Counted from the first letter of the stretch, positions 26,089-34,862 are shown. The stretch is DNA of 35,196 bases from an uncultured Caulobacterales bacterium (GCA_903837135.1 CAILTK010000083.1:1-35196); one strand, 5' to 3'. Numbers and translations: made by a program. Notes: generated by a model from the sequence alone, not told the origin.

Positions 26089-26556
26089 CTAAGCCCGATC
26101 GATCCGGCAGGCGTAACAGCCGTACTTCGCGAAGTGGGCGTGCAGATAGGCCGTGCGCGGCGCGGCGAGCAGCGCCTCGATCGCCGGCCCGGCGTGGTCT
26201 CCCTCGCTGAGCTCCGCGCCGACGATCATGCCGCCGGCATCGAAGGCGCGCAGGGAGATGGTGCGGCCGGCGAAATGCGGCGGCAGGACGTTCGGCGCCA
26301 GCCTCGCCTCGGCGGCGTCTCGCCGGACGTAGACGGCGTGGGCCGAGCGAAAGGGACTGTCGGCGGCCTGATGCTCGAAGTTGACGAGCAGAAGCGACTC
26401 GCCGGGTTCGGCGTCGACGAGGCTGACGCGGCACGGGTATCCCGGCTTGGCGTCGGCGGTCACCCGCACGGCGCGCCGGGCCGTCAGCGCTTCCTCCGCC
26501 AGGTCGAACCAGGGGGCGAACAGGGTGGGGGACAGGGGAACGACTTGAAAGCTCAT
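26089..26556 (-). CDS. DUF1203 domain protein
   Basis: A 155-residue protein covering the whole DUF1203 domain: PGYPCRVSLVDAEPGESLLL, then the conserved FEHQAADSPFRSAHAVYVR, and a Cys-containing C-terminus (KYGCYACRIDR). No signal peptide. A near-perfect AAAGGAG ribosome site lies 6 bases before the ATG, suggesting good translation. The family is widespread and uncharacterised. It is divergent from a glycosyltransferase gene, and the 168-base gap includes a five-copy 16-bp tandem repeat. Family assignment is good; function unknown. Confidence 0.88.
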   Translation of the reverse strand: MSFQVVPLSPTLFAPWFDLAEEALTARRAVRVTADAKPGYPCRVSLVDAEPGESLLLVNFEHQAADSPFRSAHAVYVRRDAAEARLAPNVLPPHFAGRTISLRAFDAGGMIVGAELSEGDHAGPAIEALLAAPRTAYLHAHFAKYGCYACRIDRA

Positions 26557-26625
26557 GCGGGGCTCCTTTGTGCGCCGTTATCCGTCGCGCCCCGCCCGTG
26601 CTCCACCCGATGCTTGCGACGCCTC

Positions 26626-26703
26626 TTTCGCCAGACCGGTCTTTCGCCAGATCGGTCTATCGCTGGACCGGTCTTTCACCAGACCGGTCTATCGCTGGAC
26701 CGG
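26626..26703. repeat. Five-copy 16-bp tandem repeat with GACCGGTC palindromes
   Basis: Units start at 26626, 26642, 26658, 26674 and 26690 (last one cut by two bases). Typical units are TTTCGCCAGACCGGTC and TATCGCTGGACCGGTC. Units 1, 3 and 4 contain the self-complementary GACCGGTC; unit 2 has GATCGGTC and unit 5 ends GACCGG. Units 3 and 5 share TATCGCTGG, hinting at a 32-bp higher-order duplication. The block ends 21 bases before the glycosyltransferase ATG. Sixteen is not a multiple of three and no gene covers it, so it is not coding. It could be a multi-site operator or a length-variable promoter element. Confidence 0.85.
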
Positions 26704-26724
26704 GCGTGACCGTAGAAGCCGGAC

Positions 26725-27747
26725 ATGCGGATCTTCAACCTCATGCTGGCCAGGGACCGGGGCGGGGTCGAATCCATGGCCGTGCGCTATCATGAGGCGC
26801 TCGCGGCGGACGGTTTCGCGGTCACCAGCTTCGGACATCCCGACGGCGTCCTGGCCAAGGAGACGCCGGCGTCCGGTTTCCGGCCCCTGGTCGCGCGGTT
26901 CGACTATGATCCGGTTGCGGCGGCGCGGCTGTTTCACGCGGTTCACAGCCTGAACCCGGACCTGATCCTGACCCATGGCGGCCGGGCCGGGGGGCTCAGC
27001 CTGCTCGCCGCCGGCGGACGGCGGACCGTGCAGGTGATGCACAATCAGTTCTTCAAGTCCTATACCCGCGGCGTGCGGGCGGGCCTGTGTGTGAGCCGTT
27101 CGGTCTACGAGGCGGCCCGAAACGCCTATCCCGGCCTGCCGCTGTTCGAGACCACCAACTTCACTCATCTGGCCGCCCGACCGGTGAAGCGGCCGCCGTC
27201 GGGGCCGCCGGTGATCGGCGCTCTCGGCCGCCTGCACGAACAGAAGGCCTTCGATACCCTGCTCCGCGCCCTGGCGCGTCTCAAGGCCGGCGGCGTTCCG
27301 TTCAGCGCACGGATCGCCGGCGACGGGCCGGAGCGGGCGTCCCTCGAAGCTCTGCGCGCCGACCTCGGCCTGCAAGCCGAGGTGGCGTTCGTCGGCTGGG
27401 TCTCGCCCGTGGACGACTTTCTCGCCGGCCTCGACCTGTTCGCCATGCCGTCCCACTACGAACCGTTCGGACTGTCCCTGGCCGAGGCCGTGGCCGCGGG
27501 GGTTCCGGCGGTGGCCTCGGCCATCGAAGGGCCGGCCGAGATCCTCGGCGGTGGCCGGTTCGGCCGGCTGTTCGCCAATCGGGACGAGGCGGCGCTGGCC
27601 GACGCCCTCCGGGCCGCCATGGCGGACTGGCCGATGACTCTCCGCATGGCCGAGGCGGCGCAGACGCACGCCCTGGCCACCTACAGCTTCGAGGCGGGAC
27701 GGCGCCGCCTCGGCTCGGCGCTGGGCGCGATCCTGGACGGCGCCTAG
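26725..27747 (+). CDS. Glycosyltransferase family 4 protein
   Basis: A 340-residue GT-B fold glycosyltransferase. The N-terminal domain opens with MRIFNLMLARDRGGVES, and the GT4 donor-binding motif is at about residues 245-260 (EPFGLSLAEAVAAGVP); GALGRLHEQKAFDTLL is the usual linker strand. It would transfer a sugar from a nucleotide donor to a cell-envelope glycan or lipid at the inner face of the membrane; donor and acceptor are unknown. The ribosome site is weak (GAAG). The 16-bp tandem repeat lies directly upstream. It converges with the amidotransferase gene with a 20-base gap. Confidence 0.93.
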   Translation: MRIFNLMLARDRGGVESMAVRYHEALAADGFAVTSFGHPDGVLAKETPASGFRPLVARFDYDPVAAARLFHAVHSLNPDLILTHGGRAGGLSLLAAGGRRTVQVMHNQFFKSYTRGVRAGLCVSRSVYEAARNAYPGLPLFETTNFTHLAARPVKRPPSGPPVIGALGRLHEQKAFDTLLRALARLKAGGVPFSARIAGDGPERASLEALRADLGLQAEVAFVGWVSPVDDFLAGLDLFAMPSHYEPFGLSLAEAVAAGVPAVASAIEGPAEILGGGRFGRLFANRDEAALADALRAAMADWPMTLRMAEAAQTHALATYSFEAGRRRLGSALGAILDGA

Positions 27748-27767
27748 AGCATCGTGATGAGAGGTGG

Positions 27768-29519
27768 CTAAAGCGCGGCTTCCGCCAGCACGCCGCCGAT
27801 ATCGCCCTGAGGATCGACGCCCAGCACCCGCGTGGAGTGCCACAGGGCGTAGAACAGCAGGCTCCAGGCCGGCTGGTCCTGCTGCCCGGCGCCGCCGATG
27901 ATCGCGCTGACCGTCGCCGCGTCGAACACGGCGCGTACGCCCGGTTGCCGGGCGACCAGAGGCGCGATCTGCGGCGCCCGATCGGCGATCCAGCCGCCGA
28001 CGGGGGTGTTGAACCCGCGCTTCTTGGCCATCGACGGATAGAGCGGGTCCGCCTTGGCCAGCCAACGGCGGGGGACGATCTTGCCGAGGTCCCCGCGGGT
28101 TCGAAGGCTGTCCGGCAGGGTGACGGCGAACTTCGCCACCTCGGGGTCGATGTAGGGCGTACGGCCTTCGACGCTGTGGATCATCAGGCAGCGGTCGAGC
28201 TTGACCAGCAGGTTGTTCGGCAGGGCTTCGGCGACATCGACCGCCTGCAGACGCTGGGCGCGGCCCGGCCAGCGCTCCCGCGCCTCCGCCTCGACCAGGT
28301 TCAGCCCCGCCCGCCAGCCGGGCCGCAGGGCGATGCCAAGCTTTTCAAACACCCCTTTGCGGGCCGGCGAGCCCACCGCGTCGCGCAGCCAGCCGCCGCG
28401 GTAGCGCCGATAGCCGCCGAACAGCTCGTCCGCGCCCTCGCCGCACAGGGCGACCTTCAGGCCGTCGGCCCGCGCCTCCCGGCCCAGGACGTAGGTGGGC
28501 AACACCGCGGCGTCGCAGGTCGGATCGTCGATGGCGGCGGCGATCCGGGGGGCCAGGTTGAAGAAGTCGTCGGCGTCCATTTCCACGCGCCGGCAGTCCG
28601 CGCCGTGGCGCTGGGCGAACGCCAGGGCGGCGCGGCTCTCGTCCATGCGCGGGTCGCCGGCGTAGCCGACGGTGATGGCGTGGATCGGGGTCCGCGAAAG
28701 GCGCTGCATCAGCAGGAGCAGAATCGAGCTGTCGACCCCGCCCGAGAGGAACAGGCCGTAGGGCACATCGGTATGCAGGTGCTGCTCCACCGAATCGGTC
28801 ATCACCCGGTCGAAGGCGGAGACCGCGCCGCCGGCCGACGTCCGCCCGCCGGGCGCCGGCAAGGCCTCCTGGCGAAGCCTTTGGGTGATGCGCCCGTCCT
28901 CGACCACCAGGGTCTCCCCGGGCAGAACCCGCTCGATTCCCTCGAAGATGGTCTGGCGGCCGACGGTGTATTTCAGCTGCAGAAGCTCGTCCCGGACCGC
29001 CTCGATCACCCGCGCCTCGACCAGGCCGGCGGCGAGCAGGGCCTGGGGTTCGGAGGCGAAGAAGAAACCCTGATCGGTCTCGACGTAGTAGAGCGGCTTG
29101 ATGCCGAAGGGGTCGCGGCTGAGCAGCAGCCGGCGTTCGCCCGGATCCCAGATGGCGATGGCGTACATGCCGCGCAGGCTCGTGGCGTAGCCGATCCCGT
29201 CGCGTTCGTAGAGATGCGCCGCGGGTTCGCAGTCCGACCCGGTCTTGAAGACATGCCCGGTGAGCGCCGTGCGCAGGTCGGGATTATTGTAGATCTCCCC
29301 GTTGGCCACGAGCACCGAACCCGCGGGGCCGAACAGCGGCTGGTCGCCGCCCTCCACGTCCATGATCGCCAGCCGGTCGCTGAGCAGGCCGACCGGTCCT
29401 TCGGCCCACAGGTCCGTCGAGTCGGGTCCCCGATGCAGCAAGGCGTCCGCAAGCGTTTGCAGCGTCGATTTGTCGGCGGCCGCCCCGCCGCGCCGAAAGA
29501 TGCCTGCGATCCCGCACAT
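27768..29519 (-). CDS. asnB: Asparagine synthase (glutamine-hydrolysing) family amidotransferase
   Basis: A 583-residue two-domain enzyme. Cys2 after the initiator Met is the glutaminase nucleophile (MCGIAGIF); RGPDSTD and NGEIYN complete that domain. The synthetase domain has the ATP pyrophosphatase loop LFLSGGVDSS near residue 255. The reaction is glutamine-dependent amide formation on aspartate or, in many polysaccharide loci, on sugar acids. Its location beside a glycosyltransferase allows the second role, but the classical asparagine role is equally supported. It is divergent from zwf across 99 bases. Confidence 0.92.
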   Translation of the reverse strand: MCGIAGIFRRGGAAADKSTLQTLADALLHRGPDSTDLWAEGPVGLLSDRLAIMDVEGGDQPLFGPAGSVLVANGEIYNNPDLRTALTGHVFKTGSDCEPAAHLYERDGIGYATSLRGMYAIAIWDPGERRLLLSRDPFGIKPLYYVETDQGFFFASEPQALLAAGLVEARVIEAVRDELLQLKYTVGRQTIFEGIERVLPGETLVVEDGRITQRLRQEALPAPGGRTSAGGAVSAFDRVMTDSVEQHLHTDVPYGLFLSGGVDSSILLLLMQRLSRTPIHAITVGYAGDPRMDESRAALAFAQRHGADCRRVEMDADDFFNLAPRIAAAIDDPTCDAAVLPTYVLGREARADGLKVALCGEGADELFGGYRRYRGGWLRDAVGSPARKGVFEKLGIALRPGWRAGLNLVEAEARERWPGRAQRLQAVDVAEALPNNLLVKLDRCLMIHSVEGRTPYIDPEVAKFAVTLPDSLRTRGDLGKIVPRRWLAKADPLYPSMAKKRGFNTPVGGWIADRAPQIAPLVARQPGVRAVFDAATVSAIIGGAGQQDQPAWSLLFYALWHSTRVLGVDPQGDIGGVLAEAAL

Positions 29520-29618
29520 GCGCGCGCTTTTGCATGCAGCGGGTCGATTGGCAAACTACCGATCAGCGAGTGGATTGGTCCTCTTCCACCCGCCGCCCGG
29601 TTGAGGCATTCAGGCGCC

Positions 29619-31061
29619 ATGCGAAGCTTGGTGATTTTCGGCGCGACGGGCGACCTGGCGGCGCGGATGCTGCTCCCCTCGCTGTATTTCCTCGAATACG
29701 ACGGGCTGCTGCCCGCCGACCTGCGGGTGATCGGCTCGTCGCGGGCCGAAATGAGCCACGCGGCGTTCGCCGAGCTGGCCCACAGGGCGATCGCCGGCCG
29801 GGCCGAAGCCTATTTCGACGCCCGCATCTGGGAGCGCCTGCAGGCGAGGCTGTCCTACGTCATGGCCGACGCCGGCGATCCGGCGTCGTTCGCGGCGCTG
29901 GCGACCGCGCTGCGGAACGACGAGGAGACGGTGTTCTACCTGTCCACCTCGCCGACCCTGTTCGTGCCGATCGCCGAAGCCCTGGGCGCGTCGGGCGCCG
30001 CGGCGCCCACCAGCCGGATCGTCATCGAGAAGCCGATCGGACGGGACCTGAGGTCGTGCCAGGCCATCAACGATGCGATCGGCGCGGTGTTCTCCGAGCG
30101 GCGGATCTTCCGCATCGACCACTATCTCGGCAAGGAGGCGGTGCAGAACCTCCTGGCTTTGCGCTTCGCCAACACCCTGTTCGAGCCGCTGTGGAATAAG
30201 GTGTCCATCGATCACGTGCAGATCACCGTGGCCGAAAGCGTCGGAGTCGAGGGGCGCTTTTCCTATTATGACCATTACGGCGCGATCCGCGACATGGTGC
30301 AGAACCACGTGCTGCAGCTCCTGTGTCTGGTCGCCATGGAGCCGCCCGCCAGCCTCGACCCCGACAGCGTGCGCAACGAAAAGGTCAAGGTGCTGCGCTC
30401 GCTTCGCCCGATCGCCGGCCGCGAGCTCGAAAAGCGGACCGTACGGGGTCAGTACGGTCGCGGCGTCGCCGACGGCCACACCGTTCCGGGCTATCTCGAC
30501 GAGGTCGGCGCCGGTCCCAGCCAGACCGAGACCTTCGTGGCCCTGCAGGCCAACGTCGACAACTGGCGCTGGGCCGGCGTGCCCTTCTATCTGCGCACCG
30601 GAAAGCGGATGGCCGAGCGGGCGTCGCAGATCGTGATCCAGTTCCGCGACGTGCCGTATTCGATCTTCCAGGGGCAGGACCTGCTGGCCAACCGGCTGAC
30701 GATCCGTCTCCAGCCCGAGGAGCAGATCTCGCTGTCGCTCATGAACAAGACCCCGAGCCTGGAGCAGGCCGGCGGCATGCAGCTGATGCCGCTGTCGCTG
30801 AACCTCAGTCTCGAACAGGCCTTCCCCACCCAGCCGCGCCGGCGGATCGCCTATGAGCGGCTCCTGCTCGAGGCGCTCAACAACAATCCGACCCTGTTCG
30901 TGCGCCGAGACGAGGCGGAAGCGGCCTGGACCTGGATCGACGGCGTGGTCGACGGCTGGGCCCAGCACGCCATGTCTCCCTCGGCGTATGCGGCGGGCAG
31001 TTGGGGCCCCGCGGGCGCCTTCGCCCTCACCGAGCGCAACGGACATAGCTGGTACAGCTAG
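29619..31061 (+). CDS. zwf: Glucose-6-phosphate 1-dehydrogenase
   Basis: A 480-residue NAD(P)+-dependent enzyme at the entry to the pentose phosphate and Entner-Doudoroff routes. The dinucleotide motif is GATGDLA (residues 8-14), the active-site signature is RIDHYLGKEAVQN near residue 164, and EKPIGRDL is also present. The ATG at 29619 is chosen because the protein starts with the strand leading into the nucleotide motif, though the frame stays open for over 2.5 kb upstream. In Caulobacter and relatives zwf usually leads a pgl-edd-glk cluster; here the next gene is corA, so this may be a second copy or a relocated gene. Confidence 0.95.
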   Translation: MRSLVIFGATGDLAARMLLPSLYFLEYDGLLPADLRVIGSSRAEMSHAAFAELAHRAIAGRAEAYFDARIWERLQARLSYVMADAGDPASFAALATALRNDEETVFYLSTSPTLFVPIAEALGASGAAAPTSRIVIEKPIGRDLRSCQAINDAIGAVFSERRIFRIDHYLGKEAVQNLLALRFANTLFEPLWNKVSIDHVQITVAESVGVEGRFSYYDHYGAIRDMVQNHVLQLLCLVAMEPPASLDPDSVRNEKVKVLRSLRPIAGRELEKRTVRGQYGRGVADGHTVPGYLDEVGAGPSQTETFVALQANVDNWRWAGVPFYLRTGKRMAERASQIVIQFRDVPYSIFQGQDLLANRLTIRLQPEEQISLSLMNKTPSLEQAGGMQLMPLSLNLSLEQAFPTQPRRRIAYERLLLEALNNNPTLFVRRDEAEAAWTWIDGVVDGWAQHAMSPSAYAAGSWGPAGAFALTERNGHSWYS

Positions 31062-31094
31062 AGCCGCGCGCCGCGCGGGGTTATGGGAGGACCC

Positions 31095-32057
31095 ATGCTG
31101 ACGGCCTATCCCCCACCCGCCGACCTTCAGGATCCCAAGGGCGTCGCGCGCGTGGCCTGGATCGACCTGATCGATCCGACCGACACCGAGGTCGAATTCG
31201 TCCAGTCCTCCACCGGCATCCGCATTCCCGCGCGCGCGGCCCTGGCGGAAATCGAACAGACCAGCCGGATCTATACCGAGGGCGGGACGACCTATCTGTC
31301 GACGCCGCTGATCGGAAAGCCCGTCTCGCCGGAGAGCGCCTTGACGCCGGTCGGTTTCGTGCTTTCCAGCGCCCAGCTCATCACCGTACGCTATTCGCCG
31401 TTCAAGGCCTTCGACCGGGTCGCCGAGCAGGCCGTGCACATGCCGGACCTCACGGCCGAGGAGGCCCTGGTGCGCCTGCTCGAGCAGATCATCGACACGG
31501 GCGCCGACCTGCTGGAGCGGATCGGCGAGGAGCTCGACAGCGTGAGCCATGACGCCTTCCACGCGGATCGCTCCAACTCGCGCAACAACCTGTCCGCCGC
31601 GACCGAGCGGCTGCGACAGGCGCTGCGCCGGATCGGCCAGCTTGGCGACCGGACGTCGCAGGTTCGCGACAGCCTGCTCGGCGTGGGGCGGATCACCGGC
31701 TATCTGATGGAGGCGGTCTGCCATGACTGGCTGCCGGGGCTCAAGCAGCGGCTGGGCGCCGTTCGCGCCGACGTCGCCTCGCTCAACGACTATCAGGGCC
31801 AGCTGGCGAACAAGGTGCAGTTCCTGCTCGACGCCACCCTGGGCTTCATCAGCATCGAGCAGAACGACATCGTCAAGGTGCTGACCATCGCCTCGATCGT
31901 CGGGGTGCCTCCCGTGCTGATCGCCGGCGTCTACGGCATGAACTTCAAGGTCATGCCGGAGCTGAGCTGGTCCATGGGCTATCCCTATTCGCTCGCCCTC
32001 ATGGCGCTCAGCGCCCTTCTGCCGCTGGCCTGGTTCAAATGGCGAGGATGGATGTGA
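31095..32057 (+). CDS. CorA family magnesium/divalent cation transporter
   Basis: A 320-residue membrane protein. A large N-terminal cytoplasmic part with long helices (residues ~100-255) precedes two C-terminal membrane segments. The first ends with the CorA signature YGMNF near residue 280, and the second is YSLALMALSALLPLAWF, followed by a short basic tail (KWRGWM). It forms a pentameric channel in this family and carries Mg2+ or related ions. Start at 31095 has GGGAGG just upstream and is preferred over the ATG at 31083. It follows zwf by 33 bases and overlaps the HAD phosphatase gene by 19 bases. Confidence 0.93.
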   Translation: MLTAYPPPADLQDPKGVARVAWIDLIDPTDTEVEFVQSSTGIRIPARAALAEIEQTSRIYTEGGTTYLSTPLIGKPVSPESALTPVGFVLSSAQLITVRYSPFKAFDRVAEQAVHMPDLTAEEALVRLLEQIIDTGADLLERIGEELDSVSHDAFHADRSNSRNNLSAATERLRQALRRIGQLGDRTSQVRDSLLGVGRITGYLMEAVCHDWLPGLKQRLGAVRADVASLNDYQGQLANKVQFLLDATLGFISIEQNDIVKVLTIASIVGVPPVLIAGVYGMNFKVMPELSWSMGYPYSLALMALSALLPLAWFKWRGWM

Positions 32058-32608
32058 CGGCGCGGGCGGCGCACGGTTCGGGCCGGGCGGCGATCCTGTT
32101 CGATCGCGACGGCGTTCTGAATGTCGACGAGGGATACACCTACGACCCGGCCCGCCTGGCCTGGATCGAGGGCGCCCGCGAAGCGGTGCGGATGGCGAAC
32201 GACGCCGCCGTCCTCGCCCTGGTCGTGACCAACCAGTCGGGCATCGGCCGCGGCTATTATAGCGAATCCCAGATGCACGCCTTCCATGCAGCGATGGTGG
32301 ATTCGCTGGCCGAAGCCGGCGCCCGGATCGACGCCTTCTACTTCAGCCCCTTCCATGAGGACGCCGCGGAAGCGCGCTATCGACAGGCCGATCATCCGGA
32401 TCGCAAGCCGAACCCCGGCATGCTGCTGCGCGCCATGGCGGATCATGGGGTCGATCCCGCCCGGGCGGCGATGATCGGCGACAAGCGCTCCGACATGGAG
32501 GCCGCCGCCCGGGCGGGGGTGAAGGGCGTGCTGTTCACCGGCGGCGACCTCAGACCGGTGGTCGCCGATCTTCTGGCGCACGTGGGCGGCGGACCGTTCA
32601 GGTCCTGA
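32039..32608 (+). CDS. HAD-IIIA phosphatase, GmhB-like, without zinc cysteines
   Basis: A 189-residue HAD hydrolase. Nucleophile Asp22 and acid/base Asp24 are in FDRDGVLN; VVTNQSGIGRG is motif II and GDKRSDMEAA motif IV. RKPNPGML is the GmhB/HisB-N substrate block. The GmhB zinc loop (Cys-x-His ... Cys-x-Cys before RKP) is replaced by SPFHEDAAEA and ADHPD with no cysteines. GmhB removes the 7-phosphate from heptose bisphosphate for LPS core; the substrate here may differ. ATG 32039 or 32048 are both possible; the start overlaps corA. It overlaps the convergent GH16 gene by 11 bases. Confidence 0.85.
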   Translation: MARMDVTARAAHGSGRAAILFDRDGVLNVDEGYTYDPARLAWIEGAREAVRMANDAAVLALVVTNQSGIGRGYYSESQMHAFHAAMVDSLAEAGARIDAFYFSPFHEDAAEARYRQADHPDRKPNPGMLLRAMADHGVDPARAAMIGDKRSDMEAAARAGVKGVLFTGGDLRPVVADLLAHVGGGPFRS

Positions 32609-33530
32609 GCGCGTAGGCGCGGATCGCCCTGATGCGCCACACCATCGGCCAGGGCGTCGTCGCGTCGGGATCGCCGGTCCACGCGCCGCCGATCTCGAGC
32701 GTGGCCATGAGGTAGCACGGCTTGTCCACCCCGGGATTGCGGATCATGCGGATCAGCTTGTCGTCCTGGTACCAGGCCATGATCTGCGGCGTCCACAACA
32801 GGCCGAAGCGGGTGAATCGATCGCCCGAACCGGCGTGGTCGATCATGCCCTGGTCCTGCGCCGGTTTGCCGTCCGGGCCGGTGTAATGGAGGGTGAAATA
32901 GGCCTGGTTCGGATCGCCGATCTCTTCGGTGATGTCGATCTCGGGGGGCCAGGAGGCGTCGGCCGGGACCAGCCAGAACCCCGGATGCGCGCCCTTGCCG
33001 TGCGGCCACATGGCGTCCATCTCGAAATAGCCGTAGCGCTGTACGAGCGAGCGTTCGCTCGAGATCATACCCGTGACGTAGCGATAGCCCCAGAGCTTGG
33101 CCTCCAGGGCGGTGGGCGTCGGCCACCCCTTGAGGGTCAGGACGCCGGCCGACACGCTGAAGGGATCGAGACCGAGCGGCCGGTCGCCGAGCCCTTTGAA
33201 GGCGGCGTCCACCCAGATCTGCTTGTCGGCGTTCGGAATGAGCGTCCGGCTGGAGTAGACGCCATAGCCCGACTGATCGCCGGTCAAAAGATTGGTCTTC
33301 CAGCGGCCGTGAGGATTCAGCACGGGGTCCCAGATGTCCAGCCTGTCGCCGCGAAAGGTGTCCTCGAACACCAGCCGGAGCGGCGACCGGTCGAGGGTCT
33401 GATGCGGCGTGGCGACCACGGCGGCGGAGACCAGGAGCCCGGCGCTCAGGACCGCGACCACCGGCGCGGCCAGGCGACTCGGACCGGCGCGGCGAAGGGA
33501 GAGCAGCCAAGACCTCATGATGGCGGACAT
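32598..33530 (-). CDS. Secreted glycoside hydrolase family 16 protein
   Basis: A 310-residue beta-glucanase-fold protein. A signal anchor lies at about residues 18-41. The GH16 catalytic motif is EIDITE at 197-202, with Glu197 as nucleophile, Asp199 and Glu202 as acid/base. Trp-rich substrate-cleft elements such as HPGFWLVP and WTPQIMAWY are present. It would cut beta-1,3/1,4-glucan or galactan backbones outside the cytoplasm and may trim an exopolysaccharide. ATG 33530 has GGAG upstream; ATGs at 33557 and 33518 are alternatives. It follows the GT4 gene by 108 bases on the same strand. Confidence 0.88.
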   Translation of the reverse strand: MSAIMRSWLLSLRRAGPSRLAAPVVAVLSAGLLVSAAVVATPHQTLDRSPLRLVFEDTFRGDRLDIWDPVLNPHGRWKTNLLTGDQSGYGVYSSRTLIPNADKQIWVDAAFKGLGDRPLGLDPFSVSAGVLTLKGWPTPTALEAKLWGYRYVTGMISSERSLVQRYGYFEMDAMWPHGKGAHPGFWLVPADASWPPEIDITEEIGDPNQAYFTLHYTGPDGKPAQDQGMIDHAGSGDRFTRFGLLWTPQIMAWYQDDKLIRMIRNPGVDKPCYLMATLEIGGAWTGDPDATTPWPMVWRIRAIRAYALRT

Positions 33531-33638
33531 CCGGCTCCGGTCTGCGTCATTGTCCACCGACGCTGACGGCTGGACGCCGGTCCGTCAACGCTTTCGCCGG
33601 CGCCGGTCGCTCGCAGGGGTGGCGGCAGGCGTCGCGCC

Positions 33639-34853
33639 TCAGCGTCGCGCCGCCTCGGCGGCCCGCCGCAGGACCTCCACCTGTTCGGGCAGGCACTGGG
33701 CCAGACTGTAGCGCTGGACGATGGTCGCCCGCGCCGCGCCGCGCAGGGCGGCGGCGCCCGGATGCTCGAGCGCGCGGACAATGTCGTCGGCGATGACCCG
33801 CGGGTCGTCGAAGGCGGTCGACAGGCCGTTTACACCGTCCTGCAGGACCTCCAGCACGGGCGGAGTGCGCGAGCCGACGACCAGGCAACCGGCCGCCATC
33901 GCCTCGAAGAACGACCAGGACAGGACGAACGGAGTCGTCAGATAGACGTGCGCGCTCGAGACCTGCAGCAGGGCGACGTAGCGGTCGTACGGCAGGCGGT
34001 CCACGAAGTGGACGCGGCCGGGGTCGATCACGCCTTCGCGCTCGACCAGCGCGCGCCAGCTGTCGTCGGGCGCCGGGCGGGCGCCGTAATAGGGCTTGTC
34101 CTCTCCGGCGATCACCACCTGGGCCGTCGGCCTCGCCTTCAGGACGGCGGGCAGGGCGCGGGCGAACTGGGGAAATCCGCGCTGGGGCTCGAGGCCGCGG
34201 GAGACATAGGTGATCACCTCGTCGGCGACGGTCAGGGTCCGTCCGCCCGGGAGCGTGAAACGGGCGCCCGGGTCAGGCCGGACGCGATCGGTGTCGACAC
34301 CGTCGAACACCACGTCGATCTTCCGATGATAGGGTTCGGGAAAGCGGCTGCGCTGCCAGTGCGTGGGACTGAGGCCGCGATCGCAGGCGTCCAGGGCCAG
34401 CAGCAGGTGCGCGTTCTCGATGCGGATGCGGAGCGTCTGGTCCAGGGTCGGCGCGGTGTCGGCGCCGACCACCAGTCCGTTGTCGGCGCCGAAGTAGAAT
34501 TCGCAATAGGCCACCAGCCCCGAGCGCGGAAAGATGTCTTTGGCGAACAGGGTTTCGCCCCAGCCCGGGTGGCCGACGATCACGTCGGGCTCGAAGCCCT
34601 TGTCCTTCAGCGCCACCATCACCCGGCTCACGGCCTGCCCGTTGAGCACGGCCGCCTCCATCAGGCGCAGATAGTGATGTCCGCCCGGGGTCACGGCGCG
34701 CGCGGGGTCGTACGGCAGTTTGCCGACGCCGGGCAACTCGCGATCCTTGCGCTGGGTGGCGAAAAGGACGGTGGATCCGGGCTCCCGCGCCAAAGCCTGG
34801 GCGAGGTGGCCGAACTGTCCGGGCATGTTCTGGTGAGCGAAAAGGACCTTCAT
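33639..34853 (-). CDS. Glycosyltransferase family 4 protein
   Basis: A 404-residue glycosyltransferase with the N-terminal MKVLFAHQNMPGQFGHLA characteristic of the Glyco_trans_4_3 domain and GHPGWGETLF in the first third. The C-terminal GT-B half contains ITYVSRGLEPQRGFPQFARAL and AEVLEVL-type donor-site segments including SFFEAMAAGCLVVGS. Donor and acceptor unknown. It starts 9 bases after the stop of the partial gene at the right edge and leads to GH16, forming a co-directional glycan block. Confidence 0.93.
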   Translation of the reverse strand: MKVLFAHQNMPGQFGHLAQALAREPGSTVLFATQRKDRELPGVGKLPYDPARAVTPGGHHYLRLMEAAVLNGQAVSRVMVALKDKGFEPDVIVGHPGWGETLFAKDIFPRSGLVAYCEFYFGADNGLVVGADTAPTLDQTLRIRIENAHLLLALDACDRGLSPTHWQRSRFPEPYHRKIDVVFDGVDTDRVRPDPGARFTLPGGRTLTVADEVITYVSRGLEPQRGFPQFARALPAVLKARPTAQVVIAGEDKPYYGARPAPDDSWRALVEREGVIDPGRVHFVDRLPYDRYVALLQVSSAHVYLTTPFVLSWSFFEAMAAGCLVVGSRTPPVLEVLQDGVNGLSTAFDDPRVIADDIVRALEHPGAAALRGAARATIVQRYSLAQCLPEQVEVLRRAAEAARR

Positions 34854-34862
34854 GCGGGGCGG

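Noticed and set aside
27087-29618. Upstream 2.5 kb of the plus-strand frame that ends as zwf, giving a 1324-codon protein.
   Set aside because: The upstream part is a shadow of the glycosyltransferase (different frame) and of asnB (antisense); only the part from ATG 29619 is similar to G6PDH.
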